Position numbers and translations under genes: made by a program. The notes under the pieces were generated by a model. It was not told the DNA's origin and did not search any database. It saw only the letters and a list, made by a program, of their open reading frames with translations. 11,074 bases of DNA from Bifidobacteriaceae bacterium (GTDB lineage: Bacteria > Actinomycetota > Actinomycetes > Actinomycetales > WQXJ01): assembly GCA_031278665.1 (NCBI GenBank), contig JAITKC010000021.1, forward strand, positions 1 to 11,074. Direction: 5' to 3'. This document shows, one piece after another, positions 1 through 5,631 of the stretch. Within the stretch, counting starts at the first letter, position 1. Each line of letters opens with the position of its first letter.

Positions 1-117
1 ACGCATGAGCAGTCGGTGATGTGGTGCACGCAGTGTCATGCCGACGCGGTTGTGCCGGAGGGGTGGTTGACGTATGCGGAGCAGCAAAGGCAAATCAAAG
101 AAGCCCAAGCCGAATGA
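1..117 (+). CDS. Multihaem c-type cytochrome, C-terminal 38 residues (5' end outside the window)
   Basis: The window opens inside a reading frame that ends at TGA 115-117. It contains the haem-attachment motif CTQCH (fragment residues 9-13, after VMW), then a short segment with GWLTYAEQQ and a charged, helical-looking tail. CxxCH is the covalent haem c site, so this is the last haem of an exported cytochrome. A NapC/NrfH- or Cgr1-like electron donor is likely, but the family cannot be fixed from 38 residues. An identical fragment lies on the other strand at the right edge. The next genes downstream on this strand encode a TPR protein and CcdA, both cytochrome c maturation functions, which supports the haem reading. 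The gap to the next start is 72 nt with no terminator-like structure, so co-transcription is plausible. Confidence 0.75.
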   Translation, partial: THEQSVMWCTQCHADAVVPEGWLTYAEQQRQIKEAQAE

Positions 118-119
118 AC
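1..119. repeat. Left copy of 119-bp perfect terminal inverted repeat
   Basis: Positions 1-119 are the exact reverse complement of 10956-11074. The match covers the whole cytochrome fragment plus the two bases after its stop. It breaks at base 120 (C here, T in the other copy), and seven more bases then agree (AAGGCGG). This shows two cytochrome genes with identical 3' ends in inverted orientation. It may equally mark the shared boundary k-mer of an assembled contig. Confidence 0.97.
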
Positions 120-177
120 CAAGGCGGCGGGCCTGCGGAGCAGTTTGTCTGGGTTGTTCGCGCGGTCGATTCCACTC

Positions 178-182
178 GGAGG
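178..182 (+). promoter_or_regulatory. Ribosome binding site deciding the TPR protein start
   Basis: GGAGG lies 7 nt before GTG 190. It favours that start over the upstream in-frame TTG 145. Confidence 0.7.
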
Positions 183-189
183 CCAAACG

Positions 190-936
190 GTGACCGGCGC
201 TGACCGGACGCCGGTCCCGGAAGACCTGGTCGAGTTCTGGGAGTCGGCGCCAAAGCAGGTCCGAGCGCGGTTGGTGGCCGAGGCGAGGGCGGCGGCGAAA
301 AGAGACGGCGGCATCGGGCAATTCGGGGAAGCCGACGATGACGACGACGACGTTCCGGACGACGCGGACGACGCGGACGAAGCGGACGACGCGCTGCCGC
401 CTGGCCGGGCCGGCCAGTTCTCGGCGGCGCGGAAGAACCTGCTGATCGTGGCGGCGATCATCGGCGTGGTGCTGGCCGTGTGGGCCATCGGCCGGCCGCC
501 GGCCGACGGGGGCGCGAGCGCCGACCCCTCCTCCGGCGCCGAGGCCAGCCAGTCAAGCGTCGATTATTCGGCCCGCGCGGCCGAACTGGAGGCGGCGTTG
601 GAGGCCGATCCCGCCAACACCGACATAATGCTCGAACTCGGTGTGGCCTATTTCAACAGCGGCAACCTCGACCTGGCCTCGGAACAGTGGAACAAAGTCG
701 CCGAACTCGACCCCGACTCCGCCCTGGCCTGGTACAACCTGGGCTTCTATTACCTCGCGAGGGACCCCGCGGAGGTCGATCTGGCGAGGGCGGCCTGGGA
801 GAAGGTGCTCGAACTGGAGCCCGGCACGGAAATGGCCGCGTCGGTGGCCAGCCATCTGGAGGCTCTCGACACGTCGTTTGGCGCCGAATCCGCCGATGCC
901 GCGCCCAGCCCGTCCGGCACGGCGGACGCCCCGTGA
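190..936 (+). CDS. Membrane-anchored TPR protein, NrfG/CcmI-like, probable cytochrome c maturation factor
   Basis: The 248-residue protein has four visible parts. Residues 1-46 are a helical, charged N-terminus. Residues 47-68 are a very acidic stretch rich in Asp. A single membrane segment spans about residues 84-100. A C-terminal region carries two tetratricopeptide repeats at about 141-174 and 175-211, with typical LGVAYFNSGN and YNLGFYYLA patterns and the DPDSALAW turn. TPR proteins of this shape (NrfG, the CcmI C-terminus) present apocytochrome to the haem-ligation machinery on the outer face of the membrane. I chose GTG 190 because GGAGG at 178-182 sits 7 nt upstream; an in-frame TTG at 145 has no such site. 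The stop overlaps the ccdA start (GTGA), so the two are translationally coupled. The family assignment rests on TPR plus neighbours, not on a diagnostic motif. Confidence 0.75.
   Translation: MTGADRTPVPEDLVEFWESAPKQVRARLVAEARAAAKRDGGIGQFGEADDDDDDVPDDADDADEADDALPPGRAGQFSAARKNLLIVAAIIGVVLAVWAIGRPPADGGASADPSSGAEASQSSVDYSARAAELEAALEADPANTDIMLELGVAYFNSGNLDLASEQWNKVAELDPDSALAWYNLGFYYLARDPAEVDLARAAWEKVLELEPGTEMAASVASHLEALDTSFGAESADAAPSPSGTADAP
337..393 (+). repeat. GAC/GACGCG microsatellite-like tract inside the TPR gene
   Basis: A run of GAC codons is followed by repeated GACGACGCG units. It encodes the acidic Asp/Ala stretch just before the membrane segment of the TPR protein. Such tracts are prone to slippage, so the number of acidic residues may vary between strains. 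Confidence 0.75.
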
Positions 937-1751
937 TCGGCGGGGTCTCGGCCGGGGCCGCCCTGCTGGCTGGGATCGCCGCGTTCGCCTCGCCCTGTTT
1001 TCTGCCGGTGGTGCCGGTTTGGGTGGGTTACCTGACCGGTTTGGGGGACGCGACCGGGCGGCGCCCATCCGCTCCAGCCGGGCTCCCCGGCGGACCCGGC
1101 GCTGACGGGCGGGCCGAGGGCGCCGGAACGGCGGGGCGCCCCGGCGGGCTCGGCGGGCTGGCGCTCGCCCGATCAAGCCAACTCCAAGCCACCGCCCACG
1201 CCCTGCTGTTCGTCGCCGCCTTCACAGTTGTGTTCATGGCCCTGTGGGGGCTGGTGGCGCTGATCGGCTGGGCGGCGGCCGACTATCGCGTCTGGCTGCG
1301 CGTCGGCGGCGGCGGCCTGTTGATGTTACTCGGGTTGAACCGCGCGGGCTGGATCGACCTGGCCGCCTTCTCACGCCAGCGCGGTCCCGCTTACCGCCCC
1401 AACCCGGCCGAGGCCCCGACCTGGCGGCGTTCCGCCCTGCTCGGCCTGGCCTTCGGAGCGGGCTGGACGCCGTGCGTCGGGCCGGTGTTGGGCGCGGTTC
1501 TCGGTCTGGCCACCGCGCGGCCGACGGCGCTCGGCGGGCTGGCCTTGATGGCGCTGTTCGCCATCGGCCTGGGCTTGCCCTTCGTGGCGGTCACAGCCGG
1601 AGCGCAATCCCTGGTCGTCAAGCTCAAATGGCTGACCCGCCGCCACCGGGCGGTCGACATCGCAGTCGGCGCCGCCCTGATGGCGGTGGGCTTCCTAATG
1701 CTCTCCGGTCTGCTGGACCGCCTGGCCGCACTGTTCCCGGCCATCATTTAG
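933..1751 (+). CDS. ccdA: CcdA/DsbD-type transmembrane thiol-electron transporter (cytochrome c biogenesis)
   Basis: The 272-residue polytopic membrane protein passes reducing equivalents from the cytoplasm across the membrane, keeping apocytochrome CxxCH cysteines reduced for haem attachment. Both family hallmarks are present: the redox cysteine in FASPCFLPVVP (Cys22) and its partner in GWTPCVGPVLG (Cys181). About six hydrophobic segments are visible, and the length is near the small-CcdA norm plus an insert. The GTG start at 933 overlaps the stop of the TPR gene (GTGA), and the protein then begins MIGGVSAGAALL, which runs straight into membrane segment 1. Unusually, residues about 38-80, between segments 1 and 2, form a long Gly/Pro/Ala/Arg-rich loop. 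No ResB, ResC or CcmF partner lies in the window. The gene ends against a convergent flavoprotein. Confidence 0.9.
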   Translation: MIGGVSAGAALLAGIAAFASPCFLPVVPVWVGYLTGLGDATGRRPSAPAGLPGGPGADGRAEGAGTAGRPGGLGGLALARSSQLQATAHALLFVAAFTVVFMALWGLVALIGWAAADYRVWLRVGGGGLLMLLGLNRAGWIDLAAFSRQRGPAYRPNPAEAPTWRRSALLGLAFGAGWTPCVGPVLGAVLGLATARPTALGGLALMALFAIGLGLPFVAVTAGAQSLVVKLKWLTRRHRAVDIAVGAALMAVGFLMLSGLLDRLAALFPAII

Positions 1752-1818
1752 CCTCCGGCGAACCGGCGGCCTCGGCCCGAGCCGCGGTGGCGGACCCGGC
1801 GCCGAGGCCGGCGGAGGC
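1751..1818. terminator. Two-part GC hairpin between convergent ccdA and P1
   Basis: GCCTCCG (1751-1757) pairs with CGGAGGC (1812-1818), and CGGCCTCGGC (1767-1776) pairs perfectly with GCCGAGGCCG (1801-1810). It sits in the 82-bp gap between two converging stop codons, so a bidirectional terminator role is likely. There is no T-tract on either side. Confidence 0.6.
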
Positions 1819-1833
1819 GGTTACCTTTCCCGG

Positions 1834-3504
1834 CTATATGCGCCCGGTGGCGATGGGCTGGCCGGAGGCGAGCAGGCCGGCCACCCGGCCGGTCGTCATG
1901 GCGCGGCCTAGACTCATGCCCGGGATGACCATCTGGTGCTCCAGGCCGCCGAAGAAGTTGCCTTGGCAGTTTCCGACCGCGTACAGCCCCTCGATGACCT
2001 CGTGGTTCTCGTCCAGAGCCTCGCAGTTGCCGTTCGTGATAATCCCGTTCAAAGTGCACAGGATTCCAGGCTGGCGGGCGATCGCGTAGAACGGCCCCTG
2101 CCTGACGGCCTTCAGCCGCGCCGACTGCTTGCCGTAGTCGTCGTCGTAGCCGGCATCGCAGAGCACGTTGTAGCGGTCGACGGTTGCCTTGAGCGCGTCG
2201 GCGGGGACTTCGATCAGCGCGGCCAGTTCCTCAATTGTGGCGGCGCTATAGGCTTTGCCCTCGGCGACGGCTGCCTCGACCCCCTCGACAATGGGAACAG
2301 GCGGCTCCTTCTTCATCATCCCGGAGCCCATGTCCTCCCAATCGGTCCGGAAGTTGTCGTCGAAAATTTGGTAGTGCATATAGTCCGGCTGGTTCATGTC
2401 CTGAGCCCAAAGCTGGCCGTATTGCACGTCCTCGTTGCAGAAACGGCGGCCGAGCTTGTTGACGAAAAGCCAGGGGATGCCGGAGCCCGGCACGTCCGGA
2501 ACCCCGATCGGCGGGTCGAAATGGATATTGGAGCAATGCGGCGATAGCTGCATCTTGCCGCCAACGTACGTGCCCATGTACTGCCCGTCGCCCTTGTTAA
2601 TGTCCGGGCGCATATAGGCGCTGCCAAGGCCCTCGGCGAAAGGCAGGTAGCGGGCGCGCAGGACCGGGTTGTTGCCGTAGTCGCCGGCCGCCAGTATCAC
2701 GCCCTCTGCGGCGTTGAACCTGATGTACTCGCCCGCCTCGTTCAGGCCGATGACGCCGCTGACCCGCCCGGTGTTGTCGTCGTCGCGAATAATCTGGACC
2801 GCCGGCGTGCTGTAGTAGACCGTGGCGCCGTTCTCCTCGGAATAGTCGAGCAGCCATTGGGCCAGCGGCCCCATCTGCCCCGCCCACATGTGAACAGTCG
2901 GATAGGCGAAGTTCCAGGCGTCGGGATAGTCCATTCCCCGGTTAAGCCCGACGAAGACGGGTCCGACGCCTTCGACGTCGTTCGTCAAAGCCATCGCCCA
3001 GTCCATCGTCGGGCCGGAGTTGTAAATCCAGGTCTTGATCAGGTCCAGGTCGGCGCGGTTCTCACCTTGGCGCGTCCACTCGATGACGGCCTCCCACGGG
3101 TCGAAGTCGTCGCCGCCCTCCTGTTGGGCCTTCGAGTTCCAGGCCGCGGCGCCGGCCCCATTGGCCACCGCGACCTCCGCCTTTTGCAGAACCGCGACTT
3201 TCTTGCCGGCTTCGGCGGCCGTGGCGGCCGCCACCGAGCCGGCGACGCCGCCGCCGATGACGACGACGTCAACCTCGACCGTTTCCTTGATATCCGAATC
3301 CGGAATTGGCTTCATCACGGCGATGCTGCCGCCGAGATCCTCCTCGGCGGCGCCGGAAGCGGTCGGGTCTCCGGATGGGTCACCTCCCGACGACGACGGC
3401 GTGCAGGCGGCCACCAGCCCAGTCGCGGCTGCGCCGGCGCCGACTAACGCCGCCCCCTTCAGAAAACTCCTGCGATCCGTTTCTCTGCTTTTGGGCGCTT
3501 GCAT
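1834..3504 (-). CDS. P1: Tat-exported FAD-dependent lipoprotein reductase (FAD_binding_2 family)
   Basis: The protein has 556 residues. Its N-terminus holds a twin-arginine motif (DRRSFLK, residues 10-16), a hydrophobic core and a lipobox ending VAAC, predicting a lipid-modified Cys34 outside the membrane. A Ser/Gly-rich linker follows, then the FAD-binding Rossmann motif GGGVAG (84-89). A second FAD contact is EGLYAVGNCQGN near the C-terminus. This is the fold of fumarate/urocanate reductases, KstD and Cgr2. The residues that align with the FccA catalytic arginine (Arg402) and substrate residues (His504, Arg544) are not conserved: NEDVQY puts Tyr362 at the Arg402 place. Fumarate is therefore unlikely, and the true acceptor is unknown. 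No haem or FMN domain is present. ATG 3504 is preferred over an upstream in-frame ATG at 3597 because an AAGGGAAG-type ribosome site precedes it and the Tat motif then sits at the usual depth. P3 is its closest relative here. Confidence 0.88.
   Translation of the reverse strand: MQAPKSRETDRRSFLKGAALVGAGAAATGLVAACTPSSSGGDPSGDPTASGAAEEDLGGSIAVMKPIPDSDIKETVEVDVVVIGGGVAGSVAAATAAEAGKKVAVLQKAEVAVANGAGAAAWNSKAQQEGGDDFDPWEAVIEWTRQGENRADLDLIKTWIYNSGPTMDWAMALTNDVEGVGPVFVGLNRGMDYPDAWNFAYPTVHMWAGQMGPLAQWLLDYSEENGATVYYSTPAVQIIRDDDNTGRVSGVIGLNEAGEYIRFNAAEGVILAAGDYGNNPVLRARYLPFAEGLGSAYMRPDINKGDGQYMGTYVGGKMQLSPHCSNIHFDPPIGVPDVPGSGIPWLFVNKLGRRFCNEDVQYGQLWAQDMNQPDYMHYQIFDDNFRTDWEDMGSGMMKKEPPVPIVEGVEAAVAEGKAYSAATIEELAALIEVPADALKATVDRYNVLCDAGYDDDYGKQSARLKAVRQGPFYAIARQPGILCTLNGIITNGNCEALDENHEVIEGLYAVGNCQGNFFGGLEHQMVIPGMSLGRAMTTGRVAGLLASGQPIATGRI
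1858..1926. repeat. 69-bp direct repeat, copy in the P1 3' end
   Basis: Ungapped match to 3681-3749 with five substitutions, in the same orientation. The two copies bracket P1 and its promoter region. Confidence 0.9.
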
Positions 3505-3552
3505 TCGACTTCCCTTCTGTTGCGGTGAACTCTGAGCCCGAGACTGGCCGCG

Positions 3553-3558
3553 ATTATA
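3553..3558 (-). promoter_or_regulatory. Perfect TATAAT -10 box for P1
   Basis: On the minus strand this hexamer reads TATAAT, 48 nt upstream of the ATG, which gives a leader of roughly 40 nt. No good -35 is seen at 17 bp; the bases there read GCCCAC. An activator may be needed. On the + strand, ACACG occurs twice, at 3560 and 3570, exactly 10 bp apart, over the spacer and -35 region. Confidence 0.55.
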
Positions 3559-3655
3559 TACACGGGATAACACGAGTGGGCCGGGCAAAAGGATCACAGT
3601 TTCGCATCAGCCGCGACTCCAAGGTCTTAGTTGCGGAGGGCAATCGACCACCCAA

Positions 3656-3670
3656 GTCCCCGCGGGGGAC
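3656..3670 (-). terminator. Small perfect hairpin beyond the flavoprotein relic
   Basis: GTCCCC (3656-3661) and GGGGAC (3665-3670) form a 6-bp stem with a 3-nt loop. It starts 8 nt past the end of the relic homology in the minus direction. It could be the surviving terminator of the lost gene. There is no strong T-run. Confidence 0.35.
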
Positions 3671-3677
3671 GGTTTCT

Positions 3678-3749
3678 GGTCTGGCCGGCGGCGAGCAGGC
3701 CGGACACCCGGCCGGTCGTAATGGCGCGGCCAAGACTCATGCCCGAGAT
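3678..3749 (-). pseudogene. 3'-end relic of a fifth flavoprotein gene
   Basis: On the minus strand this segment translates to a 24-residue peptide with GMSLGRAITTGRVSGLL and AAGQT. It matches the C-termini of P1 (GMSLGRAMTTGRVAGLL) and P3 (GMSLGRA, then AAGQTY). At DNA level, 3681-3749 and 1858-1926 agree at 64 of 69 positions without gaps. Nothing flavoprotein-like lies upstream of it (3750-3855), and no start or FAD motif accompanies it. The frame stays open both ways but is not otherwise protein-like. I read it as what remains after loss of a tandem paralogue of P1. Confidence 0.8.
3681..3749. repeat. 69-bp direct repeat, copy in the flavoprotein relic
   Basis: Partner of 1858-1926 at 64 of 69 identical bases. 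Homology stops abruptly at both edges: beyond 3749 the sequence no longer resembles any flavoprotein, and below 3681 the P1 tail codons do not match. Confidence 0.9.
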
Positions 3750-3819
3750 CTCGACCGCCGGCGCGCTGTGCTGGACTGCGGCTCGCCTCCCGCGACTGCT
3801 CTTACGTGGCGTTGGTCTC

Positions 3820-3848
3820 TTGTCGCCGGAATTCACCCCAGATAGAAT
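3820..3848 (+). promoter_or_regulatory. Promoter of P2, predicted leaderless
   Basis: The -35 TTGTCG (3820-3825), a 17-bp spacer and the -10 TAGAAT (3843-3848) fit the housekeeping consensus. The A of ATG 3856 lies 8 nt past the -10 box, where transcription should begin. No ribosome site precedes this ATG. Together these predict a leaderless mRNA, a common actinobacterial arrangement. Confidence 0.65.
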
Positions 3849-3855
3849 TCGCCTC

Positions 3856-5556
3856 ATGGCAAAGAAACACGGTATGCCCCGCCGGGAAGGGGCCAAGAAT
3901 GCGGTTTCCAGAAGAGCGTTTCTGGGCGGCACGGCGGCGCTCGGCGGCGCCGCGGCGTTAACCGGGCTCGCCGCGTGCACGCCTGAGAGCACAGCGGAGA
4001 ACAGTCCGTCGCCAACTGGCGGCGGCACCTCGACGCCATCGGACATAAGCGTCGATACCGTCGAATTCAACCATCCTTTCAAGATCGACCCAATTAAGCA
4101 GAGCGCGGTAAGCGCCGACTCCACCAAAGAATGCGACTATCTCGTCATAGGCGCTGGAAACTGCGGCATGGTGAGCGCCGCGCGGGCCTCCGAACTTGGG
4201 CTCAGCGTCATAGTGCTTGAGAAATCCTCAGTCGTCGGCGGGGCGTCGGTCGGCACAGAGGCGCACTTCGCCCTCGACACCGTGAAATATATCGCCGAAA
4301 ACAACCATCCGACGTGGACTAAACAAGAAGCCTACGACTATTTCATGCTATTCAACAACTACCGCTCAAACGCCACGCTGGTGTCGGCCTTTCTGAACCA
4401 CCATCACGAGGTGTTCGACTGGTTTATTGACAAGGGCGCGCAAGTGCGGATGCTCCTGTATTCTCTGGCCGGCCCCGAGACCGGAGCCGGCCTGTTCTTC
4501 GAGGGCCGGGCGGTGGCGCTGTCTGAGATCTGCCAGGAGACGTTGGCCGCAAATGGCGGTGAGGTCATCGTGTCATCGCCGGTGCGCCAACTTGTGGTGG
4601 ACGACCAGAACGCGGTTGTCGGCGCCCTCGCCGAAGACGCCGACGGAAAGACTTTGTTCGTCAAGTCGAAGGCGACTTTTGTCGGCACCGGCGGATTCGG
4701 GCGCAACAAGGATATGATCCACTATTACATGGGCTTCCGCGGCGACAACGCCTTCGCCGGCGACACTTTCCTTGAGCACGACGGCGACGGCGTGAACATG
4801 CTTCTGGGCGCCGGGGGAATTGACGGCGGGCTGCGTTGGTCCCAAGGCCAGACTCCACAAGTTCTCAACGTCGCCTATGGAGAGCCTCTCGACCGGGCGG
4901 CCAGCGAGCCGTATCTCTGGGTCAATAAGTATGGCAAGCGGGTCGGCTGTGAGTTCTTCACAAACCTGACTATTCCCTTCGAGATGTGCTCTTACGCGCC
5001 GGACGCGACCTACTTCAACATATTCGACTCGACTAAAGTCGCCCGAATGGAAACCGAGGAGTTTTTCACGCAGAGCCGTGGATTGCCCTACACCTACGAC
5101 CCCGAACCCGGAATGGGACAAGCGCTTGACGAGGGCGCCGAAGCCGGCTTGTGTTTCAAGGCCGACACCCTCGAAGAACTCGCCGAAAAGGCCGGCATCG
5201 ACAAGGAAGGGCTTGTCGGAATGGTCGCGGAATACAACGGGCTGTGCGAACAGGGCGAAGACACCCAGTTCTTCAAGGACCCGGCGATGCTGCTGCCCAT
5301 AACCACCGGGCCGTTTTACGCCATCCCTTGCGTGCCTTGTCGGCTCTCAACGCTCAACGGCGTCCATGTCAACGAGAATCTTGAGGTCATAAGGTCGGAT
5401 GGCAGCCCCGTGCCCAACCTCTACGCGGGCGGTCTCGACTCCGGAAGTTTCTTCATGACCGACTACAACCACGCGTTCTCCGGTTCGGCCAGCTCGTTCT
5501 CGTTCTTCACCGGTTTCCACGCCGCCGATGTCGCCGCCGCCAAGTTGACCGGTTGA
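3856..5556 (+). CDS. P2: Tat-exported FAD-dependent lipoprotein reductase, divergent subclass
   Basis: The protein has 566 residues. A basic N-terminus leads to SRRAFLGG (18-25), a hydrophobic core and the lipobox LAAC, with lipidated Cys41 predicted. A Ser/Thr/Pro linker comes next. The Rossmann FAD motif is GAGNCG (99-104), followed by IVLEKSSVVGG, and the C-terminal FAD contact is PNLYAGGLDSG. The family is FAD_binding_2. At the place of the FccA catalytic Arg402 the sequence reads CEFFTN, with Asn370 aligned, and the substrate His504 and Arg544 motifs are absent. An unusual CVPC pair (Cys492, Cys495) lies in the loop that carries His504 in FccA. ATG 3856 is preferred over the upstream in-frame ATG at 3631, which would run through the relic region and the promoter. 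Substrate unknown. It shares a FKADTLEELA segment and a KDP motif with P4 and is only distantly related to P1 and P3. Confidence 0.88.
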   Translation: MAKKHGMPRREGAKNAVSRRAFLGGTAALGGAAALTGLAACTPESTAENSPSPTGGGTSTPSDISVDTVEFNHPFKIDPIKQSAVSADSTKECDYLVIGAGNCGMVSAARASELGLSVIVLEKSSVVGGASVGTEAHFALDTVKYIAENNHPTWTKQEAYDYFMLFNNYRSNATLVSAFLNHHHEVFDWFIDKGAQVRMLLYSLAGPETGAGLFFEGRAVALSEICQETLAANGGEVIVSSPVRQLVVDDQNAVVGALAEDADGKTLFVKSKATFVGTGGFGRNKDMIHYYMGFRGDNAFAGDTFLEHDGDGVNMLLGAGGIDGGLRWSQGQTPQVLNVAYGEPLDRAASEPYLWVNKYGKRVGCEFFTNLTIPFEMCSYAPDATYFNIFDSTKVARMETEEFFTQSRGLPYTYDPEPGMGQALDEGAEAGLCFKADTLEELAEKAGIDKEGLVGMVAEYNGLCEQGEDTQFFKDPAMLLPITTGPFYAIPCVPCRLSTLNGVHVNENLEVIRSDGSPVPNLYAGGLDSGSFFMTDYNHAFSGSASSFSFFTGFHAADVAAAKLTG

Positions 5557-5581
5557 GTCGCGGCGCGCTCTCACAGCCAGC

Positions 5582-5613
5582 GGCGGGCCGGTCCCAATTG
5601 GGGCCGGCCCGCC
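5582..5613. terminator. Strong bidirectional hairpin between P2 and P3
   Basis: A 14-bp stem (5582-5595 with 5600-5613, one G:U pair on the + strand) closes an AATT tetraloop. It begins 25 nt after the P2 stop and ends 18 nt before the P3 stop, midway between convergent genes. No T-tract is present. Confidence 0.75.
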
Positions 5614-5631
5614 TGCCGGTCGGCCCGACGA

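Larger units (their letters stand above)
3505..3855. other. Divergent intergenic region between P1 and P2
   Basis: This 351-bp stretch contains no intact gene that I can support. From left to right it holds the P1 ribosome site and -10 box, a 6-bp-stem hairpin at 3656-3670, a 24-codon minus-strand relic of a flavoprotein gene (3678-3749), and the P2 promoter (3820-3848). The remaining 3750-3819 shows nothing recognisable. Confidence 0.7.

Noticed and set aside
36..488. Long minus-strand reading frame of 150 codons, and its look-alike at 10659-11039
   Set aside because: They share their C-terminal translation only because both read antisense through the inverted cytochrome repeat. The left one is also antisense to the TPR gene, with Ser/Ala-rich low-complexity content.
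1834..3504. Naming P1 (or P2-P4) as frdA, sdhA or urdA
   Set aside because: The fold fits but the catalytic and substrate residues of those enzymes are not at the expected positions, and no FMN-binding domain of the UrdA type is present.
3505..3597. 31-residue N-terminal extension of P1 from an upstream ATG
   Set aside because: It would overlap the TATAAT box and put the Tat motif unusually deep. ATG 3504 has its own ribosome site.
3631..3855. 75-residue N-terminal extension of P2
   Set aside because: It runs through the antisense flavoprotein relic and the promoter. The normal Tat signal starts after ATG 3856.
3627..4127. 166-codon minus-strand frame containing the relic peptide, read as an intact gene
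   Set aside because: Only 24 codons resemble a flavoprotein. The rest is antisense to the P2 signal region, with no FAD motif and no credible start.
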